From: Allium sativum
Lineage: Eukaryota > Streptophyta > Magnoliopsida > Asparagales > Amaryllidaceae
Assembly (NCBI GenBank): GCA_030737875.1
Contig: CM060909.1
Span: 31,021,659-31,085,658, forward strand
Direction: 5' to 3'
Length of the DNA: 64,000 nucleotides
This document shows positions 11,542 through 24,400 of this stretch, in pieces; the first letter of the stretch is position 1; the number at the start of each line of letters is the position of its first letter. The position numbers were made by a program, and so were the translations under genes. Below the pieces are notes generated by a model. That model was given only the letters and a program-made list of their open reading frames with translations. It had not been told where the DNA came from and did no database searches.

Positions 11542-14500
11542 GAGAACTCCTTACTTTTAATTTATTTTCTAGTTGAAATGTACAATAGGATGCAGATGGT
11601 GCTTAGCAGCACCCGACACCCGTCGTCCACAGACCATGGATGACTTGTTTGTTTAATTTTTGTGTTGTGAAAATTTATTGTTGTGATATGGAATGGAATA
11701 AAATATTTTATCATTAAAAATATTTTATAGTTAAAAATATAATTTTTAACATGTATATGAATAAAATAAATATTTATAAACAAATCGGATGATTTGTTTA
11801 TGTAAACACATTTGACTGATATTGATTGGGAAGATAAATTTTACACATCGCCCAACTGCACGAGTATTGCGATGATATATGACATACACTAGTCCCAATA
11901 ATTAGTCGTATGTCGATCGATTGATTGACAGGCTGTTATAAGCATTGAATATTTATATTTGATGCTTATGGAGTGTAGAATGCACTTTGGATGATGGTTG
12001 ACTGTGTTTGATTGTTGTTGTATACATGTGTGTATGAAATCCATATAATCAAATTATATGTTAATTGACTGTGTCTGATTCCAGTTCAGAAAGAATAAAT
12101 ATTTTAAAATAACGAATATTTTAAAATAATGAATATTTTAAAATAATATTCAGTAAATGATCAGAATCTGATTTTGATGTCCGATTTGGGATGGATACAA
12201 AAATATTTAAATATATATAGCCGTGTTGATTAGATCGACGCCATTTTGACGTGAATGATATTTATATCGATTTTATTCATTTTTATAATGAATATTGAAA
12301 AGGAATTGATTTCAAAATATAATGTTTTGAAAATATTATCATTTATATATTGATGATATGGAATATTCAATTTTGATTTGAAATTGAATATGAAGTTGAA
12401 ATCGTTTTGAAAACGAATTTAAAACGATTTATAAAATACGTTTTAAAAGGAAATCGACGAAATATATTATATATATATATATATATTATATAATATAATG
12501 GCCTGAATAGAACGCGTCGTGCCGTGGCAGTTCGCGAATTTCGACCATTGACTTCGAACGGACATTACGGGAGATCCGACAGTCGAATTCTCCTAAAACC
12601 GGAACCGTTGGGTTCGTATCGAAAAGAGCTTTCTAACGAATATTAGAGGTTTGAAGTCAAACAGTTGGATTTGGAATTATGTCCAAATCAAATTTGGAAA
12701 AGGTCGTTGTAAGAGTAGTTCGATGGTCGTTTATGGAAATCGACTGTACGGGCCTTGATAAAATTATTAAAAATATCATTAATTTGTGTCAAATCATAAG
12801 AAATGATTAGGAAAGAATTGGGATGAAAAATTCCATATTTGAAAAGATAAAAATAATTTTTTATCGAAATTAAACAGTTTTGAACTAGGATTATAATCCA
12901 ATATTTTTAAATAATTAAAAATGAATTTGAAATGGTTTTAAAAATAACTAGGATTTCCAATACATGAATTGTAATGGATTTGAATCGAAATTATGCTCAG
13001 ATTATTTCGATATTGGATTTCGTGATTATATGGATATTGTGAAAGAATTTGGAAGATATATATATATCGTTTTTCCAATACGATATTTGTTGGTTTCAGA
13101 ATTTGATATTAAATATAAGCCGATATATTTTCTATTCCGAGCCTTGTATTTCATATCAAATTGGATTTTGGGTTCGTCGTGAATGGTATCTTTAATAATG
13201 TTGTTCTTGAACTGAATGGAGTTAAGAAAAATTAGAAACTGACTGGAGATTAGTTAAGTTGAATGGTTTCCTGGGTGTTGATCTGATGTTGGTTTCGGCC
13301 TTCGGGGTTAATATTTAGAGAATTGTTCACTTGCTAATTTACGGTTAAGGGCTGATGGAATGGAATGTGATTTTTGGGTTTATCGTGAACCGTGTTTAAA
13401 TGACATTGGTTCTTTAACCCAGTTAAAAGATAGGTTATGATTTTCCGAGTTAAATAATCTTTAATATTGATTTTTGGGAAGATTAAAACCAAGTGGATTT
13501 TTAACGAATCTTTAATTAGATTGAAATGATCGAGAATGGAGTATCACAAGTTTTTCTCCAGGCGATAGTTAAATCTTTAATTAGATCTGAACGTGAAATG
13601 GTAACTGAATTTACCGATAACACCGGGGTGTTAGATATGAAGTATTACCAGTTTTACATCTGGGATGAATAGGTTGGGGTTGGGAAATTAAAACAAATGA
13701 TTACTTTGGTAAGGTTCGTTAACCCCGACTAGTTTAGATAAACCAAAATTTGGTTTGAATTGATATTCAAAGGAAGATTAAAGAATAAATTTTAAGAATT
13801 TATCTTTAATAAAATTAATGGGAACCTTTCCCAAAGTAAAAGAATATTTGAATAAAGGAATATTCTGGATTGGAATAAGGCGTATGTTGTGTTTTTATAA
13901 CACTTCTTTATTATATATGCGAGTTATTCGGAAAGACCGGGTTTATCCCATTCTGAATAACTGAATCGACGCTAAGTCGACGATGAAGACGGTGGTTGAA
14001 GACCGGAGGTCTTCACATCGTTTGGATAATTACTGATGATCCTGATTGGGTTGTACACCCAAGAGGAGGGAATCAGTTGGTGATAATCTAGACGTACTTG
14101 GAGATCGATGGATATGCGAGGAATAAGGTGCCTCCGGTTTCATTCTGACCCAGAACGAACTTGTAAATGGATGTGTGTCTAACATCGGATTTCATTCTGT
14201 GTGATTGATATCGGTTGCATAGTGTGAATTGCCTATGTGGCATGCTGAGATGCAAATGATCAAGGTTTCTTTTGAAAAGCGAAGTCTTGTGGTTGATGAT
14301 CAGAGCATGGCTTTAATACACCGTAGCTTTGTATAGCGTTAATTCGCGAGCCTCACACCCTGGTGTGAACCAGAAACGGGAGAGGATCTCAGGGAGGACA
14401 TGAGTTTCTTTCTAGCTAGGTGTGGTGTCAGTGTTTTGCACGCCCTGGCATTTTACTTATGTGGATGATGGATAGGAGGCGCCTCAGTTATATCGGTCGA

Positions 14501-15452
14501 TCCGGGGCCGATGGAGTCATTTGGCTCATTTACGCCCCATAGGGCGGGGAAACGTAGTGTTCGGGCATTTTAATCCACATCGTGTGGACCGGCCCTGTCG
14601 ATCCAAGGGATGATGCGTTCTGTTCCTGAGGCTCGGGCTAGAGAGTCTCGAAGTAGTATGGACGATCCCTTGCCTTGGTTCACAGATGGAAATCCAACTT
14701 CCAATACGTGACTTTGCGGTTTTGATTGTAGAACCTAGTATGGCGACATAGTGGTATAGGGCACTTATGCCGTCTATGATTGATATTTATGATTGAAATT
14801 GTTTTGACACTATACACTTATAGTAATAATAAAAGATGAAATTTCACGTACCAAGCATTTTTGGCTATTATAAGGTAAAAACCCTATCCTCCGGCTTGCG
14901 TTGCATTATGTGATGGGACCTGGGTCTTATAATAGCTTCATTGTTCTTTACTTAGCATTGCGCTGTTGTTTTTTGCACTGGTATTCTTGGGAGGAAACCC
15001 GTTCCGTGTTATACGGTGTGGTCCCTTGATTTATCTAACTTTTAAATAAAGATTAATAACTGTTTTAGTTCTCACACCAGTCACATGACTGACCTGGAGT
15101 TTATTGTTTTAACCTAAACTCTGGATGCCCTTATTTTCCGCACGGGCAGCTAGTAGTTTTGGTTTTTGCAGATTTATGTTCACAAGATCCTGGTTTACAG
15201 CTGGAATGATATTCGGAAAGCTCTGTATCCGTATATCACCTTCGGTTGTGTTTGTATTATTTTCCACTGCAGTAATGTATTTAAATCTCTGATATTCAGT
15301 AAATGTATAATATTTATTCATACTCTGTGTATTCATGTATTCTGATGGAATTGTTGTAATAAGCAATGAAATGTTCTTCTGTTTGTGTTCTGTTTCGTCT
15401 TGTTCTCAATTCAATTCGTTCTTTCCTTCGCGGGGAAGTTTGGGTCGTGTCA

Positions 15453-15908
15453 TTTATGTAACATGACACCTTATTTTTCTTATTTTCCATTCCAAACTAT
15501 TACATCCCATTAATGGCTTACTTTTAAGATATTTGATTTGAAATGGTAATAATGACTTTATTTTATGTCAAATCAAACTTAACTTAGTTAATTAATTTCT
15601 TAATAATAAACTTCTTCATTAACTTAAGAGAGGTTTAAATACTTGTTAATATATTTGTATGTTACTATTTAAGTCGCAAAATATTCCTATAACTTATTTT
15701 GGTTAAACCGTTGATTTTTGAGGAAAAAAATAACATTCATATTTTTCCATTTAATTTAACAGACTCGTTTATGTAAACAAATCTACATAATTAAAAAAAT
15801 GTTTATTTATATCAATTCTAATTCCTTCTGCTTTTTTCTAATTTTCAAAATCTACCAAAATACGCCAAATTCTATTTTTCAAAGTATCAGATTTTCTGGG
15901 ACATTGCA
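15453..15908 (-). mobile_element. Element X 3' LTR, fragment
   Basis: On the minus strand it starts TGCAATGTCCCAGAAAATCT. It aligns with the first 477 bp of X's 5' LTR (43957 down to 43481). It stops where element A has inserted, so the rest of this LTR must lie left of the window. The plus-strand sequence just after A (TTTATGTAACATGACACC) matches 43481 onward in the uninterrupted copy. Confidence 0.8.
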
Positions 15909-16875
15909 TTCTCCTCCACTTAAAGAAATTTCGTCCTTGAAATTTGAAATGAAGGATAAGAATACAAAGAAAACATAAGTCAATGTATATCATCATACAA
16001 AGTCCCAACATACTGGTCTGAGTATGTACAATATACTTGAGGTTGTATATATATGCCATAAGAATCTTGTCCCATAAATATCTTATATATTTAAGATAAA
16101 TACATCCAACTATATATCCAGGATGAGATCCTTTACATATCCATAACATCTATTAAGCCGTAACCGGAGTAACATCCATAATACTCAATCAAACTTTTTA
16201 GTTGATGGTCCATCTCAATCTATAAATATTCTTAGGAATTTTTTTTATTTAACCTAATTTTGTAATAAATTATTAACCTGATTTGGTTTGAATCCACTCT
16301 CGAAATTTTCCATATTGAATTCAATTTATTCTTTTCATTTACAATATATTACAAGATTTATTTGGACATAGGGTTGAATACATCAAAAATATTCATAAAA
16401 GAAATTTTATAATTAACATATATATGGATACATTCCTAGCCGTTTTCAAACTTTTTAGAGACAACTCCCAAGGGATAAAATTTAGTAATAAGAAACTTAT
16501 TTTAGTACATAATCCTTGCACTCTTTATGAGGTAGATGGTTCTTTTTCCTTTGATTCGATGTTAGCCCAACTTATGATTTCCTTTGGACAATATTTCCAT
16601 GAATGTCCCCGTTTATATCATGAGGAATAAGCCCATCCTTTTCCCTCATTCATGATTGTGCATGGTGCTACTTTAGCTGGTTTTTCTCCCTTCTTTAAAT
16701 GGAAATCCTTGGCTACATTCCCTACTTCCTTGCGTCGATAACACTTCTTTTCTTTTTTTAGGTTATTGGGTTTCTTCTTTGTTTTAGGAGACTTATGTGT
16801 AAAAAGTCCTTTCTTCCTGCACTTATTCAAACTAATTCTTCTCGAATAGTTTTCTCTTTATTCCTTTTTATTCTA
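15909..16875 (-). mobile_element. Element X internal region, 3' part
   Basis: On the minus strand this ends in AAGTGGAGGAGAA, a polypurine tract (15909-15921), preceded by GGACGAAATTTCTTT, a sequence typical of Ty3/gypsy 3' ends. At its far side it carries a degenerate zinc-knuckle frame. No pol homology is visible between gag and polypurine tract, so X too may be a gag-only or pol-deleted element. B inserted at its right edge (16875). Confidence 0.7.
16618..16830 (-). pseudogene. Element X gag remnant, zinc knuckle 2
   Basis: A 70-codon minus-strand frame contains CYRRKEVGNVAKDFHLKK. This fits the retrotransposon CCHC knuckle (C-x2-C-x4-H-x4-C) with the second Cys, the His and the last Cys replaced. 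It follows, in gag order, another knuckle now at 38576-38640. The two are separated by the 21.7 kb element B. The assignment rests on spacing and on residues around the knuckle; there is no intact protein. Confidence 0.55.
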
Positions 16876-17730
16876 TGTAACAACCTGGAAAATCTAAACC
16901 AATTTAAAAATTCTAATTTGGCTATTTTGGTGGATTTTAAATATTTAAAATAAATTATTTTAAATAATAACGACGAAAAGTATGTTTGAATCGATGTTTG
17001 AAAACAAATATATTTATTTTAATTATAAACAAGACCTGAAATGGCGCGGCAATTTCAAATTTTGAATTCGAACTTTGACTGACTGTACCGGGTGCAAAAT
17101 AAAACGGATTTTATTAAAACAAAAAATATTTAAATATGTTTATGAATATCTTTCTAACGAATCTGAAAAATTGAAGTTTCATAGCGGGAATCAAAAGTTA
17201 TGGCCAAATGAATTTTCAGAAAGGTCGCTATAGAGTATATATAGCCCTTGAAAATAGACATTTTGCAAACGACCTCAGAATTCGACGAAACCACTTTTGT
17301 TGGATCCGGGATGTCAAATTATTGCTAGGTTTCAAATTCCATAATTTTTGAAGTTAATACGTGAGCGTGGCAAAGGAAAATGTGTTTGGTTGATTTCAGT
17401 TAAATTGGATCGACTAGAAAATGGCCATTTTTCAAACGGTCTCTGAATTCGATGAAACTAGTTTTGTTGGGACCGTATCGTGAAAACATAGCTAGATTTA
17501 TTTTTCTAGAATTTTTGGGATCAGTTTGTGGCCCCGGCAAATTGAAATGTATGTTCAAATCAAATATTGAATGTTTTATATTTTAATTTGAAGAGAAACT
17601 GACTGAAACAGTCGAATGGGCCTACGAAACATATCCCATTATGTTTGGAATGGGGGTATTTATCTAGCGACGACAGTCGTTGGGTTTGGATTGGAGTTCG
17701 TATGTGGTAAGGGGTATTTTTGGATTTTAA

Positions 17731-17745
17731 AAATATATAAATAAT
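17731..17745 (+). promoter_or_regulatory. TATA-like box of B 5' LTR
   Basis: AAATATATAAATAAT is followed by a CCAATCAAATG sequence and then a CT-rich leader. The 3' LTR has the counterpart at 34737-34751. It is the likely transcription start region of B, by position and composition only. Confidence 0.5.
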
Positions 17746-18356
17746 AAAAAGTAGGGGCCAATCAAATGCTTTCTCTTCAAAACCCTCGGGAGTTAAAATC
17801 GCGCCGCCTCCTCTAAACTGAACGACAGAAAAAGCAACTTCATTCCTCCTCCGATTACTCCCTCCACATGCGATAAAACCCATCCATCCTTTTGAGGATT
17901 TTGTAGTATTCTCCGAGCCCTTCAAATCTGTACCACTCTCGCCCTCCCTCACCTCGTCGTCATCGAGAATCAAGCTCCAGAAGTTGTCGCGTTTCGACAT
18001 CCGCCAGAGCCCCGATCCGCCGTCGAGTCAGGAGTGGTACACCTCGCTAGGAAGCTGAATCGAAGCTCTACAACGTCGTATAGTCTGATCGTCCTCAAGC
18101 CCCACAGATTTCGAGAAAAGTTGAAACCCAGATTTGAACATTTTAGAAAGGTAACGGCTGTTTATTTTTCTAAAGGATTATAGCACTTTAAAGCGCTACG
18201 AATTTTGATTTTACAATAAAAATCATATCTTTTTGCTATGTTGTCGAAATCCAGTGAAACAAGAGACACCGGGACCGTGTGGACGTCTTCTACATTTTAG
18301 AAGAGACTGGATATTTTTCTGAGCCTTCTACAATTTTTGGAGGAGTGGAACCCAAT

Positions 18357-18358
18357 GT
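18357..18358 (+). promoter_or_regulatory. Splice-donor-like site in B 5' LTR
   Basis: GGAGGAGTGGAACCCAAT is followed by GTGAGATTTC. It sits about 50 nt after a small inverted repeat, CTTCTACATTTTAGAAG (18287-18303). The same arrangement is in the 3' LTR (35363). Related sites occur at 11540 (A), 9342 (N2, minus), 59431 (D, minus) and 23823 (C, minus). Confidence 0.45.
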
Positions 18359-18498
18359 GAGATTTCTGAATTATAAACGATATGGAAATGATGACGTATA
18401 AATTATATAGTCGATGTATGAGTTATATAAGCGTTGTCCACCTCATGTATAAGCATTGTATAAGCATGATGATGGAAATCCCCATTGTCAAAAGCTGC

Positions 18499-21400
18499 TG
18501 TGATAACCCGGAAATTCCCACCCTCTGGATCGACCATAAACCACACAGGTCTGAACCAAAGAATGGAAAGCTGCGGATACATCAACTTTGGGCATACAAC
18601 ACATCAGAACAAATACAGAAAACTTTTATAACATCATAATAAATGTTACATCAGAGTACATTGGATAATATTACAGTGGAAGATAAATTACAAAAATTAA
18701 TACATTTCAGCGGAACTAATCTCAGTGGAAGGCTATCAACATTCTGGCCACAGCTTCAGTCTTCAATCTAGGATCTTTGCTTAATATATCTGCCAAATGA
18801 GCTACTCGACTGCCCATGTGGAAAGAGGGCACCCGAGTTTGCAAAGTGAAACAAACTACAGGTCATTCGTGGGACTGGTGTGAGAATTCTTAACCTAAAT
18901 TATCTAAATAGAAGGCTAATCCCAGGACCACGCCGCTAACGCGGAACGGGTTTACTCCATTGGATTGCCAGTGCATAACTAAAGTAAATCGTCAAATAAC
19001 GCAATGCTTTTTAGAAAAATGAAACCATTATAAGACCCAGGTCCCATCACACAATGCAACGCACACCAGAGGATAGGGTTTTACCTTATAATGGTCAAGA
19101 AATGATAAATACGCAAAATACGATATTATTATTAGTGTGTATATATTTTAATTAAAACATTTCAATCATAATATCAATCCTAGACGGCATAGCTACCATC
19201 TACTATGTCGTCGTACTAGTAATACAATCAAAACCGTAAAGCGGCGTATTGGAAATTGGGTTTCCATCATGAGTCAAGGCTAGGGAGGAAGTCCTTACCG
19301 ATTCGAGACACTCTAGCAATGTCCCAGGATTCAGACGCTGGCGAACCCTTGGATCTTGCAAGGCCGGTCCACAACTTCTTTAGTGGATTAGTTATTCCTG
19401 AACACACGCTCCCCGGTCCTATTGAACCTATAATACAGCCGAGGGCGACCGCATAAATCCGAGGCCTCTAAAAATCCAACAACCACATAAGTAAATGTCT
19501 GGGCTCCATACCATGACACCACTTCTAGCTAGAAAGAAACGTGTGCACTCCCTGCGTTCCCTTCTCCCGTTTAAGACTCTACCGGGCTGTGAGGCTCGCG
19601 AAGTCACGATATACACAAAGCTATGCCTAAATAGACTGTGCTTTGATCATCAACCACAAGGCCTGCTTTTCAACAAAGCCTTGATCAATTGCATCTTAGC
19701 ATGCCACATTGTCAAACTCTACCGTATCGTTGATCATCTACCAATATATATATAACCTCTAAACTCATACGTCTTAGAGAAGGGTGTTAAGTGAAGAATA
19801 AATTCTCCACCACCAAACAGAAATATATAATCGGTAGCGTTCAAAAAAATACAGTAGAAAAGAATACAATGTCAGACACACAATCCATTTACAAGTCCGC
19901 TCTGGGTCTGAGCGAAACAACGTATCCATCGATCTCCAAATACGTTTGGACGATCATTACCAAATATCTTGCCTTGGAATGTACTGTCCCAATTCAAGAT
20001 ACCAGTCATCATCATCCCAACGATGTGAAAACCTTCGGTCTTCAGCCACCGTCTTCATCTTCGACTCTTGATCGTCGTGATGATTATTCAGAATGGGTTA
20101 AACCCGGTCTTTCTGAATAACTCGCGTATTTTGTGATTAAAAGTCAAATATTGGAAAATCACACATTATGTCACATTCCGACCCCGAATATTCTTTTAAT
20201 AAGATATTCATATTAAAATATTTTCATTAATTCTAACAAAGATAAATTAATAAATTAAATCATAAATCTTCCTTAAAAGATTTATTAAATATTCTAAATT
20301 TGATTTAATATCAAAAATCATTTTCACAGATCATTTATTTTAAATAATAAATCTTCTTTTAAACGGGTTAAAGAACTCGTGTCATTTAAAACACAGTTCA
20401 CGATAAACCCACAAATCAATTTCCAAAATATGGAATCCTATAGAAATCAATCAATACATAATCGATGTGAATTTCTGTATCGGACTAACAATATACATGG
20501 AATAACGGCAAAGCCTCTTAAATTCCATATATAATATCGGTCTTCTATTACAGAAGCCCATCTCGATTATTACCAATCGAATTTCCACTTAATTCACATT
20601 TATTTTATTAAATTGGAAAACTAGATTTTTAGAAAATGCCTTTTTAAATCTATAAAATAGATTTATAAATTCCAAATAATAATTTCGATGTAAACTGGAT
20701 TAAAGGACAAATGTCATTTAAAAACACCGTGCACGATAAATCCACTTCACATCTCAATGTATCTCATATCATGAAATATAATAGCAAATTCTAATAATCT
20801 TAATTAAAGGATTTCCCTTTAAATATTAATTCATTATTATAAGAAAACATATTTTAGAAATAATCATTAAAAATATTCTTTACATAAAAGATTTTTATCT
20901 TTTACAAATATTCTTTGTTTTAACATATTTAATAAAAAAAATATTTATGAAAATATATCCTTTATATAAAAAGAATTTCTAATGTAAGAATATTCTTATT
21001 TAAAAGAACACCTGAATCAGAAAGCGACTCAATCATTTACCATATAATTTGGATTATACGGATATCACACATATCCTATATAACAGTAACAATATAATCA
21101 TCAAGTCATCCATTTACATCCAGAGTGTAAATTCCAACTGTGTAAGCGTTAAATTAAATAATAACGCTCATCGCAGCCTGTCGATCTAACGATCAGCATA
21201 CAACTAAATATTGGGATTAGTGTATGTTAATTTTCATCCCAACACCCGTGTGGGGTTTCAACCAGCAAACAAATAATAAATTTTTTGTGCACTTGGGCGA
21301 TGTGTAAAAATAATCGACCCAATCACATAAACAAGTCAGGTAACTTGCCTATGGCAGTGTAATACACAATATATAACACGATGATAAAAATGTCTATTTT

Positions 21401-24400
21401 ATTTATATTCCTTTTATTGCCTGTAAAATGTCAATAAGAATGAATTCTTTATTTCTATTCCTTTATCGTATGTAAAATGTCGATAAAAATATAATTTTTT
21501 TATTTCAGTACTTTTCATTGTAAATAAATGAGAAGAAGAATAAAACCTTTAATCCCATTTGTAATAGGGAATACAAATAATAACAAAATTATAACTTTTC
21601 ATTTCATGCTTTATTTGCAATAGAGAATGCAAATAAAGATTCAGCTTTTTAATTTGATGTTTATTTACATAGAGGAATGTAAATAAAAATTTTCATTTTA
21701 TAATTGAATTGCATTAAGGATTGCAAATGAAAATGTATCTTTTTATTCTCATGTTTTATTTGCATTGATTAATGCAAATAAAAATGTAATATTTAGTTTC
21801 TAGTTTTATTTACATCAAGAAATGTAAATAAAAGAACAAATTCTTATTTTATGTTTATTTACATCAAGTGAAATAAATAAATAATTAAAAATGTAACTTT
21901 TATTTTAATGCTTTGTTCACATTTAAAAATTTCGACAAAAATGTAACTTTTTTTTTTAATAAATTTGTTTGCATCTAAATTTGCAAACAAAAATGCAAAT
22001 TTTATTTTCTTGTTTGTTTGCAACTAAAGTTGCAAACAAAAATGTAATTTTATCTCCTTTGTTTTATTTGCATGATAGAATGCAAATAAAAATGCATATT
22101 CTATTTTCTACATTTCGTTTGCATTGTAGAATGCAAACAAAAATATAATTTTTTTTATTTTCATGTATTGCTTACATTGTGGAATGTAAAAAAATGTGAA
22201 CTTTTGGTTTCATGCAATATTTGCATTGAAAAATGCAAATAAAAATGCGCCACTTAAAATCATATTATATTTGCGTTGGAGAACACAAATAAAAATGTAC
22301 TTTTATTTTTCATGTTTTATTTGTGTTTGAAAACACAAATAAAAAGACTATTTCATTTTTCTATGTTATACCCGCATTGTGAAATGCGAATAAAAGAACA
22401 AATTTTATTTTCAGTGAATATTTGCAATGGAGGGTGCAAATAAAAGTATTCTCTTTTAAATCACATATTATTTTCAATAAAGATTGCAAACAAAATGTGT
22501 CCTTTATTCTAATGTTTTATTCGCATTGTGAATGCGAACAAAAAGTAATTTTTTTATTTTTAATGGTTTGTTCGCATTTGTGGATGCGAAAAAAAAGATA
22601 GATTTTAATTTTAATGATTTGTTCGCATTTGTGGATGCGAACGAAAAGATAATTTTTAATTTTAATGACTTGTTCGCATTTGTGGATGTGAACAAAAAGG
22701 TAAATTTTGTTTTGAAAGGTTTGTTTGAATTGTAAATGCAAAACAAAAAAAAAACAAGTTTTATTTTTACATTATAAAGTATAAATAAAAAGGTAAATTT
22801 TATTCTCAAGTTATATTTACATTATGAAATGTAAATAAAAAGGTAAATTTTAGTCTCAAGTTATATTTGTGTTTTAAGAACACAAATAAAAATGTAAGTT
22901 TTGTTTCAATTCATATTCACATTATAGAATGTAAATAAAAAGTAAATTTTAGTTTCAAGTCATATTTGTGTTTTAAGAACACAAATAAAAATGTAAGTCT
23001 TGTTTTCTATTTTTTTTTCTTATTAATGAATTTGTAAAAAGAATGTAAATTAAAGTACATTTTGTTTTCTATGTACATTTGCATCGAGGAAGGCATATAA
23101 AAGAAAATTTTATTTGCATAGAAGAAATGCAAATAAAATAATATTTTATTAAAAGTAACTCTTTTATTTTAATGTAAATCTTTATTTTAAAATTTTGTTC
23201 GCGTCAAGGGATGCAAACAAAATATAATTCTTTTTATTTTAAACATTTTGTGTGCATCGGGGGATGCAAACAAAAATGCAATTCTTTTTATTTTAAATGT
23301 ACATCTCTATTTTGACATTTTGTTAGCATCGAGGAATGCAAACAAAAGATCATCTTTTTATTTCAAAGTAAAACTTTTCTTTATTTATTTAACATTTTTG
23401 TTCGCATTGAGAAATGCAAACAAATACAATTCTTTTTATTTAAAGTAAATTTTTTTTTCATCAACAAAAATGATAATTTCAATTTAACAAAAATGTAATA
23501 TTTTGTTGGATCTATTTCAATTCAACAAAAATGTGAATTTTGTTTTATAACTAAAGTTATATTCTTGGATCTAAAATAAAGGTGAATTCTTTAATTTCAA
23601 ACTCTTTCAATATTCATAACCCCGAAATAAAAATATGATTTTTATTTCAAATCATGTATGAATCTAAATTTAACCCAACGCATATATCACAATCAACAAA
23701 ACCAACAGGCAACAAACACAACATCATACATCACAGATCTGAATTTAATTAGCATACACACATAGAAATTTAAATAACAAAATATAATTAAATTTTAATT
23801 ATTGATAAAATATAGAAATCTCACCAAACGATTCAGATATGAAATTTGGTCAAAAATTGATCTGCTCTGTTTCAGTTCAGGTTTGTGTCATAGCGTAGAT
23901 TTCTGAAATACGATCCCAACGCACTTCGTTTCGTTGAATTTCGTCGCTGTATGACAAAGTTATCGCAGTTTAAAGATTTAAATACAATTATTAAATTAGT
24001 CAACTGTAATTAGGAAAAGTCAACCCACCCTTAATCATCTTCTCCATCATAATTCGGCCGTTCCTTTTCCTATTTGAACCCATAGAGTTCAAAACTAGGG
24101 ATCCATTTATCTCGGGATTGGGGCAACTAGAAGACGATCGGAAGGTGGCAAATCGAAGAGGGAGGAGAGGGCTATGTTCGCCTGAAGTGGAGGAGGGTGC
24201 GGTGGGTCCCACCTGGGCGCGGCAGAAGCTTCAGGCCACGGGTTTTGGGGAGATTTCCTCGAGATTCGTGAACCTAAACCCGATCTTGACCATATGGATC
24301 TGAAGCTCTCTGAATTTTCTTCGATTTGATATATTATGCGTCGATTTTCGTTGAACGGATTGAGAGAACTAAGCATTTTAAGTTGGAGCAATTCTGGCCA

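Larger units (their letters stand above)
4800..15452 (+). mobile_element. Element A 3' LTR, interrupted by solo LTR N2
   Basis: Begins TGTAATAACC and ends CGTGTCA. The N2 insert plus one duplicated TTAAA accounts for 5019 bp, leaving an LTR of about 5.63 kb. Its first 1.3 kb aligns with the start of B's LTR at 16876 and 33883. After a TATA-rich stretch comes a CT-rich leader holding AAACCCTAAAA (5870). After N2 come a palindrome array (11125-11450), a donor-like CCCAAG/GTGAGA (11540), and then the part shared with 1-3757. The base after the end (15453-15457, TTTAT) matches the empty target site seen at 43481-43485 in element X. Confidence 0.85.

Noticed and set aside
15838..16149. 103-codon minus-strand frame across the X polypurine tract
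   Set aside because: It runs through the LTR boundary and polypurine tract and has no domain; chance frame.
17560..18000. 146-codon minus-strand open frame in B's 5' LTR leader, with a 130-codon counterpart at 34566-34958
   Set aside because: It lies antisense to a GC-rich leader, differs in start between the two LTRs of one element, shows no recognisable domain, and has no equivalent in A, C or D. The LTR copies must share it by descent, so its presence twice is not evidence of coding.
22504..22809. Repeat-containing protein frames (FAFVDANKK / ASTNANKSLK) on both strands
   Set aside because: They come from the 51 bp hairpin unit, a multiple of three. Both strands are open for the same reason, and neighbouring units of other lengths break the frame.
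21600..23460. CRISPR-like array
   Set aside because: The repeats are short imperfect palindromes with variable sequence and no constant repeat or unique spacers, inside a plant LTR with target duplications.
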